From Nymphaea colorata (Eukaryota; Streptophyta; Magnoliopsida; Nymphaeales; Nymphaeaceae): a DNA stretch of 64,000 nt. Numbering within the stretch: position 1 is the stretch's first letter; each line of letters starts with the position of its first letter. This document shows, piece by piece, positions 12,701 through 24,168 of this stretch. The translations under genes and the position numbers were made by a program. Under the pieces are notes generated by a model that saw only the letters and a program-made list of their open reading frames with translations, searched no databases and was not told where the DNA came from. Where the stretch lies: the NCBI RefSeq assembly GCF_008831285.2, contig NC_045149.1:994001-1058000 (forward strand), given 5' to 3'.

Positions 12701-13120
12701 TCCATTTGTATGAGTTTGTAAAAAACAAGAGTTTTAGTGTGAATTTATATGCCAACAACTTTCTCCAACTTCGGCAGCCTCTATATCGGTGGCATAACCA
12801 TAGGGATGTCCATAGATTGGATTCAAATAAGATGTACCGCTTTACCACATTCAATTTATCTGATGTTCATGTATTCAGATTTGTTTGTAAATGAAAAAAA
12901 TTCTACACGATGTCTGAATTTGAATTTAGAATCCAAATCCAATATCAACCTGATTTTTAAATTTACAACATAATCCAAATCCAGCTTCTAAATACACAAG
13001 TAGTTGAACCACATTATTACCCATATAGAAAAAGTTTTAAAAGGTCACTGTACTCTTTCAACTCTCTCTTTGTCTCCTTAAGTGCTTGCACATTAACCCC
13101 TTCATTCAAAAATTGAGATG
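9776..13120. other. Intergenic DNA with dispersed motif repeats
   Basis: No gene could be supported. From 10.87 to 11.33 kb the word ggatctag and near variants recur many times, probably a decayed repeat. A segment at 12226-12370 begins gggctgttcaa and contains repeated caagtcgag/gacttgag words, resembling a common plant dispersed repeat. An open frame near 9.9-10.1 kb has no recognisable motif. Confidence 0.4.
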
Positions 13121-15865
13121 TGTAGAAATATGAAAAAATAAAGAAGAGAAGAAAGACACACAAATGTGACGTGAAAAACCCCTCAAACAAAGGGGAAAAG
13201 CCACAAGCAATGAAGAAGAACAATGCACACTAATAGCCATTCTCTCTTTCTAAAATTATTTTTATTAACAACAAAATTAAGTTTAAACACATCTTAAGTG
13301 CACGACCATTACCAGCCACTTAAGAGATGGATGGGTCGGGTTTGGATCCATGACCCGTCTAGCTACATGATCATCAAGACTTCATATATGGTAGGACGAG
13401 CTCCTTAGAGTCAATTCTCTTATGAATGAACTGTCGATCAATTTCCACATTGTTTGGTCTTATATGAAACACAGGATTGTTAGCAATAATTGTTTAGAAA
13501 CTCTCATAGCAACTGCACGATACTCAACCTCAGCACTCGAGTGGGAACAAACATCTTGTCTTTTACTTCTCTATACCACTACGTTGCCTCCCAAATAGAC
13601 ACAATAACTTGTGATAGACCGATCTCCTTGTATCAATACAACTGGCCGAGTCAAAATCAGAGTATCCCTCAATGTTAAGTTGTCTTATGTATATAAGGCC
13701 CTTACCAGGATTCTTCTTTAGATAACACAAGATCTTCTCAACAACCTTTTAATGAACATCAATAGGAGCATGCATGAATTGACACACCTCATTCATGGCA
13801 AAAGTGATGTCGGGTCTAACCAGTGTGAGTTAAATCAACTTCCCAACTAGACGTTGATATTTCCTTTTAGCTTCATGATCCACCAGCTTCTCATCCTTGA
13901 TATTGATCTTACTACTGACATCCATTGGAGTAGAAGATGTTTGGCAGCCAAGCTTCCCAATCTCTTTTAGTAGGTCAAGAGTGTATTTCCTTTGATTTAG
14001 GATAAGACTAGTCTTTGACCTAGCTATTTCTATTTCAAGAAAATATTTTAATTTGCCAAGGACCTTGAGATCAAATTTGAAACTAACATCTTTTTCAGCC
14101 CTGTAATATCTTCTTCATCGTCCCCTATAACTATCATATCATCCACATAAACTATGAGAAAACAACATTGTCCTCCTTCCGTTTCACAAAGAGTGTGTGG
14201 TCTCTATCACCTTGATGATATCAATGCTTCATCATCATAAGTCTGAGGTGCTCAAACCAAGCCAAAGAATCTTCTTAAGACCATACATAGTCTTCTTTAG
14301 TCTGCAACACTTTCATATTTTCTCATAACTGAGGGGCATACTCATATATACTTTTTCTTCCAAATCACAGATAAGAAAGACATTTTTCATCACAACAAGT
14401 TGATACATTTGACATTCCTTTGAAACTGCTATAGCAAGAATCACCTGGACAGACTTAATCTTTGCAACCACAACCAACATCTCCAAGTAACATATTTCAT
14501 ACTTTTGACTAAAGCATTTTGTGACTAGCTGAGCTATGTATCTCTCCATGGATCCATTAGATTTATACTTGATTGTATAAACTCACTTTGATCCCACAAG
14601 ATGAGCATCTTCAAGAATATCTACAACCTTCCACATTCTATTTTTGCAAGGGCTTTTATTTCCTCTTGCATGGCAAGAATCCAATTCCGATCCCCTATGC
14701 CTTAGTAATAGTCTTAAGAACAATAGAGGTAGAAAAGAGGATATAAAGCATTTGAAATCTCTACTAAGCTTTGAATAAGACATAAAGTTAATAATATGGT
14801 CATAGTACATGACCTAGTCCCTTTTCTTAGGGCAATAAGAACTTCTTTAGCATTCATGTCACTTCTGATACATTGGACTTGGTTCATCGAAAGATATCTC
14901 AGGATTGGCATATGGTGCCTCCTAGAGTAAACCTATTAAAATAAATATTCACATTGCCCACACTATTGTCCTTCACGCTGCCCTATAGTACGTTGTGATA
15001 TTTTTACTCTCATATTGTTCGGTCACATCAGCTTCTTTATACAGTTCACCCTTATATTTTGGGAAGTCATTCTTGCAATTGAGAACACTCTTCCTCCTTT
15101 TTTCTTGAAATCTCTTCTTAAAGAGGATTCCATTGGAAGTATAAAATATGGTTGAAGAATGTCACATCCATGGTCACATAGCAACATCCTGTAGAAGGAT
15201 TTGAGCACTTATACCCTTTCTTTGTAGGAGATTAACCCAAGAAAACACCTTTCAAAGCTGAAGATCTATTTTTTTTGGCACGTGGACCGTAATTATGAAT
15301 AAAGTAGACACAACTGGGCACATGAGGGGGAAGGATGAAGGGATCCTAGCCAACTATTAACATAGTGGAAGGAGTTTGCCCATTCAACACACAACTAGGC
15401 ATACAGTTGATAAAATAAGCACTTGTGAGCACAATATCACCCTAATATTTCTTAGGCACATGCCACTGAAATAACATGACTCAAGTGATATCACACAAGT
15501 GGTGATTCTTTCACTCAACAACCCCATCTTGAGGTGGGGTGTAGCTACAAAATATTTCATGGATAATTTCCGTTTTCAAATGAATGTTTCAATAGAATGG
15601 GAGACATACTCACGAGTACTGTCAAATCAAAAGATCTAAACAAAAGCATGATACTGTACTTCTACAAGGGTATTAAAGGTTTCAACGACATAAGCCACTT
15701 CACTATGATCTTTCAACAGATAGATAAAAGTGCTACGTTAATCATTAGTAAACATAAAGAAGTACTGAAATCCATGACCAAAACACTGATTATAGGTGAA
15801 ACATTTTTGGAGGCATCAGTGTGTGAAACAATGATTACAAACATTGGGTCAGTATCCTAAAGTCT
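13121..15865 (-). mobile_element. Decayed Ty1/copia retrotransposon, reverse orientation
   Basis: Reading the minus strand from right to left gives copia pol pieces in the correct order, all broken by stops and frameshifts. Integrase-core-like residues (FIYLLKDHSEV, STREYVSHS) lie at 15.55-15.8 kb. The reverse-transcriptase start is near 14.6 kb, and an RT segment at 14313-14549 contains ERYIAQLVTK and VYMSMPLSYEK. The polymerase box YVDDM is near 14.15 kb. RNase H pieces (YQRLVGKLI, TRRSVTSYC, SSAEVEYRAVAM) fall at 13.45-13.9 kb. At the left end, from 13121, the sequence tgtagaaa plus downstream similarity to the LTR of the 22.55-kb element (including the gggtttggatccatgacccg region) marks a degraded 3' LTR to about 13380. 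No 5' LTR was found. It is more diverged than its relative at 22.55 kb. Confidence 0.85.
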
Positions 15866-16137
15866 TGATCAATTCTTGTTTGTGTTAAAAGATTACTAAA
15901 TGCTTTGTTGTTGGATGACATGCAGCTTATATGTCCTCCATGTCCCTAGTGGAAATGGGCTATAGAAAAAACTCATTTGCACCCCACTTTCTGAACAACT
16001 TTTGCACATGAAACAAAAACAAAAATCCACTGCAAGAATAGAATGAAAATGAATTTGAAAGCCGAAGACCAAGGGCATGAAGCACATACCTTGGTGCACA
16101 AACTAATTGTAGGATGCTTAACAGAGAAACCTGATAT

Positions 16138-16376
16138 TTGTCATCCAAACATAAACCTGGTTTGAAAAGTTAAAACTTGGTTTGTTGTCATCCAAACAGG
16201 CAAACTAGGTTTTCAAACCTGGTTTAGGAAACAAGGTTTGCACAAAACCTAGTTTCATCATAACCAGGATTTAAGGGGGTGCCATCCGAACAGTTTTGAA
16301 AACTTAGTTTTATGTTTGGGTAGGATGTCAAAAACCAGGTTTTCTTTATTGAAAACCTGGTTTTGTTTGGATGACC
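16138..16376. mobile_element. Foldback/MITE-like element with long imperfect inverted ends
   Basis: The left arm (from 16186, gtcatccaaacaggcaaac...) pairs over roughly 45 bases with the right arm ending at 16376 (...ttttgtttggatgac). Both arms contain the words caggttttc and aaacctgg. A further partial copy of the left arm lies just outside it, from 16138 (tgtcatccaaacataaacc), so the left terminus is tandemly doubled. There is no coding content. The superfamily is undetermined because no clear TSD was seen. Confidence 0.55.
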
Positions 16377-19364
16377 AGAAAATGGTTTTTGGTGTTGAAT
16401 ATGCAAACTTAGGTAAGTTGAAATATTGTTAGCTTGCACTTAGTTAGGTAGTTAAAACTATACACCTATTTGGGACATTGGCGAGTTGAATGTGCACCTC
16501 CTATGTTGGCAAGTCCAAAAAGTTTTATACCAAAAGATACTAGAAACAGGGAAATATATAGTCATGACTGACTTCTCTAAAGATTTAATTGCTTGAAAGG
16601 TTCAATATGAATTGATATCATTTTCCCAACCACATTCTGACAAATAAAAGAGATGAAAAGGGAAAATCTAGAAAACTTCATCATGCCTACAACAATTGAA
16701 AAATAAAAGACAAGCCTTATAAGGAATTGAGTTGTGCAATTGTAACTCCAACACAGAAGAACAAAAGCAGCCCACTAAATCTCACTTAATCTAGAAGGAA
16801 ATGGTTGAACAGTCAAATATCAGGAAAATTGATAAATTATAAAACATGAGCATTCATAACCATATAAATTGTTCCCCATACATTAATATACTTTTGTTTA
16901 TTGTGCAAACTATTTAAGAGATGTCTCAATCTTTACATATAGGACACATAAGTCATTTCTTTGTTTCTTGTGCTATCTTTGTTTACAAATGCACTTTTCA
17001 CATGTATGATATATGTATATAATGACATACCACCCTAATGAGAAAAACTGAGACTAGTGAGGATCAATAAGGCATCAAAGATTTTAGTATGCAACCAAAT
17101 CAGACAATGCTTTTACCACATAATGTGTTTATACTATTGTTATCTCAAACATTTTGCATAACTTGCAATAGTTAGAATACATTTTAAACATGAAAATAAC
17201 TTTGGTTCAACTAATTCTCATTTCTAAGTGGCACATGTTCCTCTTGCCTAGGTGAGAAAAAGGGAAAAAAAATCAAAATTCTGTCAGATAACCATAATAG
17301 GTATTGCAACCATAAAAGGTATTATCCATGAATGCAGTAAAATAGAGGAAGACAAATAAGGAAACAGAGGAAAAGAATTTTGAGATGCACACTTTAAGTT
17401 ATGTAAAATAGATAAAAGTCTATTTTTTAAGTTAAGTTTGGATACTGGGACCATATGAAGACCCACCCATATGCATATGTTTTACCACTAGGGGCGGTTG
17501 AAAATTGTGTACATTATCCCCTTTTACTATGTGATCAGTCTCTGAAAAAGTAGTGGAAATTCATCAACACTTGATTGCTTACAACTGAATCCATCATTTT
17601 TGCGAGCTTCATTCTTAAAACTCTAGGAACCTAAAAATGCAACATCAGTATTTTCATGATGAAATTGGAAAGAAGAACCTGTAATTGCATATGTTATGTG
17701 TGTGTCGAGGCTCAAGGATTGCCCTTGCCCTTGCACAACTGCTACATCTACCCATTGTACTTGCAAATCTTGTCCACCTTGCAAGATGCTCAAATATGTC
17801 CCTGTACCCACCTCAGGGTTCAGATTCAAAGTGTTATGAGCTAAATCATTATCACCATTTGTTCTGTGATGCTTAACGTATTTGTAAGTGTAAATCTTCT
17901 TTGCATAAACATTTCATCCCTACCATCCCTCCATGTATTCAAAATGATTTCCTTAAGACATGGTGCAAGAAGTTCAACACAATCATGTGGAGAGTGAGGG
18001 TGGCATGGCAAGTTGTTTGTATATGTAGTTGTTTGTATATGTACTGGCAGTTGAATAGTTCATATACATCATGTGCCCTGCTCCCTGAAAGTGTCGAGTC
18101 TACGAAGCATTTATAACTACCAATGTTCAAATATAAAGGTAAACATAACATCACTTTGGCTACTAGAACTAGAGAAATATGTAGCCATGACTAATCACTC
18201 TAAAGATTTAGCTGCTTGGAAGGTTCAATATCAGCCTAGCGTGAATGTCATACTAGTACACCTAGAATCGAAGGATAGGATGGAAAGGCAACAAATTCAA
18301 ATAAGTGTTTATAACAACCACATGATGAATATTTCCTTTTCAGATTGGCAACAAACTCAGGCAGTATAATTCCCACCTTTTAAAAAAAAATCGTATAAAA
18401 ATGTTCACATTTTCTATACTGATCTTACCAAGAACTAGTCCACAAAAGCTGATTGATATTTGTATCTGAAATACAGATAAGAAAAAACCGAAACCATGCT
18501 GGAATAAAACGATCTAATCCACTAAAAGCAGCAAACAATTTTATGGACTATGATGCCAAAAGTGTTGACCACAAGAGCCAATCTACAAAGTCCAAATGAA
18601 AAACAGAAAATAATTTTCCATGATGCCAAAAGTGTTGGCTCACAATTAAATTGCTTCTAATGGAACAAAAGGCTAGAACATAACACACTTCATGCAGCCA
18701 TGAAGAAAATAAAACCTTGCACAATGAACCATAAAAAATCACAATGGCAAAATTTGAAGGAAAACAACAGTTTTCCTTACCTATTGGACAAGACCATGAA
18801 TTTTATTTCCGTTGTTAAGGATGAGGAGACAAATGTGAAAGATGTTGAACAAGAACGTGGAAAGGTTTCAACAAATTGTTGTTGAATCTGAAAAAGATTT
18901 CAATAAATTGTGGCAAATTGTAGGGTAAGCAACTGAAAGCTGCCCATCATGCCCAAAACCCAGTTTTGCGTTATAAAAGACCCCCCTCCAGCTTCTTCAA
19001 AACCTGGATGAACACCAGGTTCTCACAAAACTGTCTCTTGTGAGGTCTAACCTTAGCCTGACTCGAAGCAAAATGAGGAACTGCCAGGATTTGATTTTGT
19101 CATAGATGGTCTTGGAATTAAGTATCTAGATGTGGGCAAGCCCAAGGTCGAGTTCAGGAGTAAACCCAAGCCCAACCCACTATAGGTGGTTCTGAAAAGT
19201 GGCTGAGGCTCCAAATTCCCACGAGCGGCTCAAAGGGCATCATCAAACCGGCTTGGACGGAATAAACCAAGTTGGGAAAATTATCCAATCTAGATAAATA
19301 GTAGAACCCATACCACGCAGGCAATTTGAGTCTCGAAGTGAAACCCAGGTCCCCACCCTACGAG
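16377..19364. other. AT-rich intergenic DNA with small dispersed duplications
   Basis: About 85 bases at 16545-16640 resemble 18165-18250 (shared words ctctaaagattta and aaggttcaatat). The word atgatgccaaaagtgttg occurs twice, at about 18548 and 18618. The copy at 18.17 kb is in an open frame reading TNHSKDLAAWKVQYQ, but without a start, splice sites or a known motif. No gene is claimed. Confidence 0.4.
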
Positions 19365-19557
19365 GAGTAGAGTCAGAAATTTTTCATGAGGAGGGCTGAA
19401 TTAAAGTTATAAAATTTTGATTGAGAGCCGAAATACCATTTGTTTAAATTTTTATATATAACAAATGATTTTTTTTAAAATTTACATGTAATTTAAAAAA
19501 AAAAGTTTGAGGTGGGGCTAGGGCCCATGCAGGCCCTACTTTGGGTCTGCACAATGG
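19365..19557. mobile_element. Degraded hAT-type MITE of the same family as 5971-6167
   Basis: The left side resembles the ggcggagccagaattttt-type end (here gtagagtcagaaatttttca). The right side holds the typical ggggctagggcccatgcagg stretch before a degenerate end. The centre is T/A-rich, as in the intact copy at 5.97 kb. The terminal repeats are too decayed to give a TSD. Confidence 0.5.
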
Positions 19558-20689
19558 TGTTGGGTGGTACCTGATGGGCGGCGGCCCCCAAGGGCCACCT
19601 GCAGCTTACCATTGACCATAGGGCAGCTGCTGGGGACCGCTTTAGCCAACGGCAACCATCGAGCTCAGCGGCAGCAGCGGTTTGAACAGTGGCTGCGTTC
19701 AAACCTTGCCCCCGTCCCCTTCTCTGCGCTAGGTGGCCATTCTTATTACTAGGACTAGCTGCCAAAGCATGGGTGGGTGGGTCAGAGGCGGTCAACAAAT
19801 CCCCTGTGGCGGTGGAGGAGGTAGTAGGCGGTGTTGGATGGCAGAGATATGCGAGGAATAACAAACAACATTAAGGTGAGATGGAAAATGATCTTGGCTA
19901 CCTTGGTGGTTTTCCCACAACAGGCGGCTGGTCAGTGACGCCGTTCACGTATGCTTCTTGGCCATTCACTGGTGATTGGGTGAAGTCTGGTACCCTTACT
20001 CCCATGTGTTAAGGTTGGAAACTGTCTCATGGATGGTAGGTTATGTCCCCATCTTCTCCTTCCTTGTGACTCCGACAGTCAAACCCCAATTTCTGTTGTT
20101 TGAAATCAACTAGTTGCTTCTCTCGTCTTTTCTCAATCATCGAATTCATCCTTCTTTCTTCCAAATCCGATGAGATCCTTATTCATTCGCATCATACTAC
20201 TTTCTTGCATTTGAGTCATCAATTTCATCGTTTGACCTTCATTGTTTTTTTTTTTTTCCTCCTTCTCAATCTCCTCGTTACAGACCTCTTCCATATCGTC
20301 CATCGGATTTCCAAACATTACAGAAATCAAGGTGACAACCTGAGCTCTAATAATTCTAATCCCTATGGAAAAAACAGTAAAAAACGAAGAACGAAGAAGA
20401 AAACATGGAAAATCAGAGAATTCAATAACGAAGGAAACTTAGGTTTTTCTCGCTATCAAATTAAGCCCTAAACAATAAAAAAAAATAGGTCTTTTTATGA
20501 GGCATAAACAGTAGATCCGAATTGGATCTCAGATCTATTAAACAAAAAGGGTCCAAACCTAAACTAACATTAAATGGCCAAATAAAACAAAATCCAAAAC
20601 CCATCTAGATCTGAATTTGAGATCCGACCTATCTCTAAACTACACTACGTCATTATGCACTCTAAAGAAAGCTTGGAAAGAATCACATA
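19558..20689. other. GC-rich patch followed by AT-rich DNA
   Basis: From 19558 to about 19860 the sequence is GC-rich with open frames on both strands but no recognisable motif, like the block at 2.2-3.8 kb. From 19.9 to 20.69 kb it is mixed and featureless. A 123-codon open frame near 20.1-20.47 kb is low-complexity (poly-Phe/Leu) and I do not accept it as a gene. Confidence 0.35.
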
Positions 20690-21245
20690 CCTGGTCCAGC
20701 TTGGGATGGTTTTGGGAGCAAATTGAAAAGTTGGCCAAATGCAAAAAAAGTCAGCGGGAAGAACACTCCATTTTGGACTGACAGGTGCCATGAGGATATA
20801 CTCATAGAGTGAATCAATGGAGAAGATTACATTCATGTCTCTAGGCAGTTGCAGCTACAGTAGCTGAAGCTCAAAGGAATCACAATGTGGTGGCAAGCAC
20901 TGCAACAGGAAAGGAATCAATGGAAAGTGGAGCTGAACTTTCTGGTGGCCAACAATTCTTGGAAGAGCAAGCCGGGCCATATTTCTTGTAAGCCGCAATA
21001 GATTGTTTGCCATTGACACGTTGAAGAAACATGGGATTCCTTTGCCGAATAGGTGCTTTCTCTGCAAAAGGCTGAGGAGAGTAATCAGCACAATTTTTTG
21101 TTGATTGTGATGTTGCTAAGCAAGTACGGAAGCTGGTAAGTTTAGCAGGAAAAGATTTCCTTGGCCAAGGATCAAATCTATTGTTGCAGAAAAAGGCCCA
21201 ATTCGCACAACAGCCGGAAAATAATGGTTCATAGTCAGACATGAC
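20690..21245 (+). pseudogene. LINE (non-LTR retrotransposon) ORF2 tail, RT zinc-binding domain
   Basis: Across several plus-strand frames the sequence keeps the plant LINE zf-RVT pattern. A basic segment ending FAIDTLKKHGIPLPN leads into RCFLCKR (the Cys-x-x-Cys pair). After a frameshift comes a His followed by FFVDCDVAKQV, the conserved His...Cys half of the knuckle. This is what follows the reverse transcriptase in plant LINE ORF2. At least one frameshift and several stops break it. No poly(A) tail or target-site duplication was identified. Confidence 0.7.
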
Positions 21246-22553
21246 CATATTCTCTTTTTCATGGACCCTAACCCATAATAAATTTGAATCTTATTCTAAG
21301 CATATCGAGCCCTACAAATTCAGACATTTGCTAAGTAAATTTTAACTTCTTTAAAATGAAGAAATAATATCATATAAATATAATAGCAAAAAATGCTTAC
21401 TGAAGATAAAAAACGAGTATTTTTTTTTAAAAAAACTTAGTACAGCATAATTATATTAAACAGTCAAACTTAGTTGTGTAAGAATAATCATCCTTGATTA
21501 CTATTTGGGACTCTAAATTTCTTTAACATGTATTTTTTGTAATTTAGACTCAAAATGCATACTTTAGATAAGTTTTTTGTTATCCAAACCCATACAAGCT
21601 TACTTTAATAAATTAATTTAAAACATTTGATCAAATAAACTATAAAAGATAAATTAAAGCAATCAATTAATCAAAAAAATTTTATTGAAGTATTTTTTCA
21701 ACTAACATTGAATATATACATTTAATATAAATAAATTCTGAAAATAATAAAAAAATATTTATTGAATTAACTGGATGATTGGATCAAAACAAACATGGAA
21801 CTACATGACTACATATGAGAATCCAAGATCTTTACTGAACTATCTACCAAATGAATGTAGCTGCTAAAAAAACAAAATTCAGACCGAAATCTAATCTACT
21901 ATTTCTTATTTGATCTAGATTGGTGTTCCTTAAATGAATCTGGGTTGTGAGTAAATGTGATTCAGTCATTCATATCTTATGTACCGAAACTTGTTCGATT
22001 TCACTTCATTGGTCCAATTCAGTTCGAGCTCTAATCCAATCTCGTGTAGGAAAGCCATGTTCAATTCTGAAACCAATTTTAATGCCCCAGGCTAAGTCTC
22101 AAGTATAAATCAAAGTCCAATTTTGATGGAAGCAGGTATGAGTCTAAAACATTCTAAATATAAATGACAATATGATCCATAATGTTTGATCGGATCTAAG
22201 GTAGGTACTGATATGAATTGAATCTAAACCACATGCCCAAGCTGGACCAAACAATCTAAAACCCAAAGTTCCAAATTCTTAAATTCAAAATCCAAGTATT
22301 TGACCAAAGCATTATAGAAAACATATTTAGGTGACAAGAAGATTTTTGTCATGACTTGTGACTTGTGTTTGGTATTGGAGAGAATTTGGACTGTATGTTT
22401 TTGAGACGATCTTCTATTCACTTGGCCGTGTGTGAATAAGAGAAACTTTTGAAATTCTAGTTTAAGGATGTTGATTAGTCGTATTCAGATTGGATGTATG
22501 ACCAAACTATTTCAAAGAAGTCAGCCATGATAGAATATCTAACTAAGAAATTG
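21246..22553. other. AT-rich intergenic DNA, nothing recognised
   Basis: No coding signal or transposon end could be supported. Dispersed words such as ggatctaag and ccaaatcc recur, as elsewhere in the window. Confidence 0.45.
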
Positions 22554-22558
22554 GACGG

Positions 22559-22795
22559 TGTAGAAACACGAACAAGGAGAGGAAGAAAAACAACGATCAC
22601 GATGTAACATGGAAAAAACCCTTGGGAAAAAAAAATCACAGATGAGGAGGAGACGGTGCCCACTAGCCGCCAGACTCTCTCTCTCTAAGATTTCATTAAC
22701 TTCAAATATTAGGGTTACAATGCTATAAGTATGCCCTAATAAGGACATACTGGATCGGGTCCAGATCTGGACTCGTATACCAATAACCTTCAACA
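22559..22795 (-). repeat. 3' LTR of the internally deleted copia
   Basis: This 237-bp LTR has TG...CA ends on the minus strand. It contains a (CT)n tract and ends next to the polypurine tract (complement of 22796-22804). Confidence 0.93.
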
Positions 22796-22804
22796 CTCCC
22801 CCTC

Positions 22805-23635
22805 AAGTTGGGCATACATATCAAACATACCCAACTTGGATACATTTCTCTCAAATGAAGTTGAAGATAGAGCTTTCATCAGAATGTCAGCGGTTTGGTC
22901 TTCAGATTTTATGTAAGGTAAGATCAACTCTTTAGCATCAATCCTTTCACAGATGAAGTGACGATCAATTTCAACATGCTTTGTTCTGTCATGTAGAACA
23001 GGGTTGTTAGCTAAGTTGATAGCAGACTTGTTGTCACAGTACATCTTCATAGGTCCTTCAATCTCTATTCCAATATCAGTCAACAATATTTTCAACCATA
23101 GTAACTCTGACACTCCCATAGCAACGGCTCTATATTATGCCTCTGCACTAGACCGAGAACATACATCCTGTCTCTTACTTCTCCTTACTACAAGGTTTCC
23201 TCCTAAGTAGACACAGTACCCTGTAGTAGACCGTCTAGTATCAGCACAACCTTCCCAGTCTGCATCAGAATACCCCTCGATCTCAACAGTCTCTTGTTTC
23301 ACATACAAGAGTCCCTTGCTAGGATTTCTCTTCAAATAACATAAAACTCTGTCTACAGCGTTCAGATGTGCATCAGTAGGTGCATGCATAAATTGACTCA
23401 ATACATTCACCGCAAAGGTAATATATGGTCTCGTGAGAGTAAGATTGATCAACTTCCCAACCAGACGTTGATATCTTCCCTTAGCTTCTTCACCGAGCAG
23501 CTCTCCATCTCTAAGTCTCAACTTGTGTCCTGTGTCAAGTGGGGTAGAAGCAGGTCTACACCCAATTTACCAGTCTCTTCCAACAGGTCTAATGTGTATT
23601 TCCTTTGGTTTAGCATAAGGCCTCTTGTTTTTCCA
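22805..23635 (-). pseudogene. Copia RT C-terminus plus RNase H, broken
   Basis: The minus strand encodes the end of copia reverse transcriptase (NQRKYTLDLLEE) and then RNase H. Recognisable RNase H pieces are YQRLVGKLINLTLTRP, YSDADWEGCADTRRST, SRSSAEA and the terminal KHVEIDRHFICERI...QTADILMKA region. Two visible breaks disable it: a one-base loss near 23560 that shifts the frame at the RT end, and an in-frame TAA just after SRSSAEA near 23131. The conserved Trp of the usual W-R-S-K motif is replaced by Arg. The sequence stops at the polypurine tract, as expected. Upstream of 23635 the frame ends abruptly at the deletion junction with the leader. Confidence 0.9.
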
Positions 23636-23902
23636 GCGCCGCCCTCTTGCTGTCTCTACCACCATCGTCACTGGGCGGAGGCGGCCGAAACCTGAGCGGC
23701 GCTGAGCAGGTCGTCACTGGGCGGAGGCGTCGGGTGCGACGGGCGAAGCTTGGGCACGAGCGTCGGGCACAAGCGTCAAGTGCGTGCGATGAACAGTGCC
23801 GGGCGAGACGATGAACAGTGCTGGGCGAGTCAATGAATAGTGCCAGGCGAATCCTCCTCCAACACGAACAAAAGACAAATGACCAACCAGTAATGCCGGA
23901 AC
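23636..23902 (-). other. GC-rich untranslated leader of the copia element
   Basis: The segment between the deletion junction (about 23632-23640) and the primer-binding site is GC-rich and carries short tandem motifs. gtcactgggcggaggcg occurs twice, and gatgaacagtgcygggcga about three times with variation (23787-23850). Confidence 0.7.
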
Positions 23903-23920
23903 TTCACGGCTCTAATACCA
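23903..23920 (-). other. Copia primer-binding site
   Basis: The complement reads TGGTATTAGAGCCGTGAA. This is the tRNA-Met 3'-end complement used by plant copia elements, with one change in the core, and it abuts the 5' LTR. Confidence 0.85.
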
Positions 23921-24163
23921 TGTAGAAACACGAACAAGGAGAGGAAGAAAAACAACGATCATGATGTAATGTGGAAAAAACCCTCAACTAGAGGGAAAAA
24001 AAACCACGGATGAGGAGGAGTCGGTGCCCACTAGCCACCAGACTCTCTCTCTCTAAGATTTCATTAACTTCAAAGATTAGGGTTACAATGCTATAAGTAT
24101 GCCCTAATAAGGACATACTGGATCGGGTCCAGATCTGGACCCGTATACCAATAACCTTCAACA
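23921..24163 (-). repeat. 5' LTR of the internally deleted copia
   Basis: This 243-bp LTR is a direct repeat of 22559-22795. It carries a small insertion (ctcaactagag region) not present in the other LTR. The TSD gacgg follows at 24164. Confidence 0.93.
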
Positions 24164-24168
24164 GACGG

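Larger units (their letters stand above)
22554..24168 (-). mobile_element. Complete-ended, internally deleted Ty1/copia element with 5-bp TSD
   Basis: Two direct repeats of 237 and 243 bp (22559-22795 and 23921-24163), each tgtaga...cttcaaca, are flanked outside by the identical 5-mer gacgg (22554-22558 and 24164-24168). Immediately inside the right LTR the complement reads TGGTATTAGAGCC, the copia primer-binding site. Immediately inside the left LTR the complement reads GAGGGGGAG, a polypurine tract. The element therefore lies on the minus strand. Only about 1.1 kb remains between the LTRs: a GC-rich leader joined directly to the end of reverse transcriptase plus RNase H. Gag, protease, integrase and most of RT are missing. 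The LTRs differ by roughly ten substitutions and one small indel, so insertion is old but datable. Confidence 0.95.

Noticed and set aside
20880-21248. 122-codon minus-strand frame
   Set aside because: It is antisense to the LINE zinc-binding region, which is recognisable on the plus strand.
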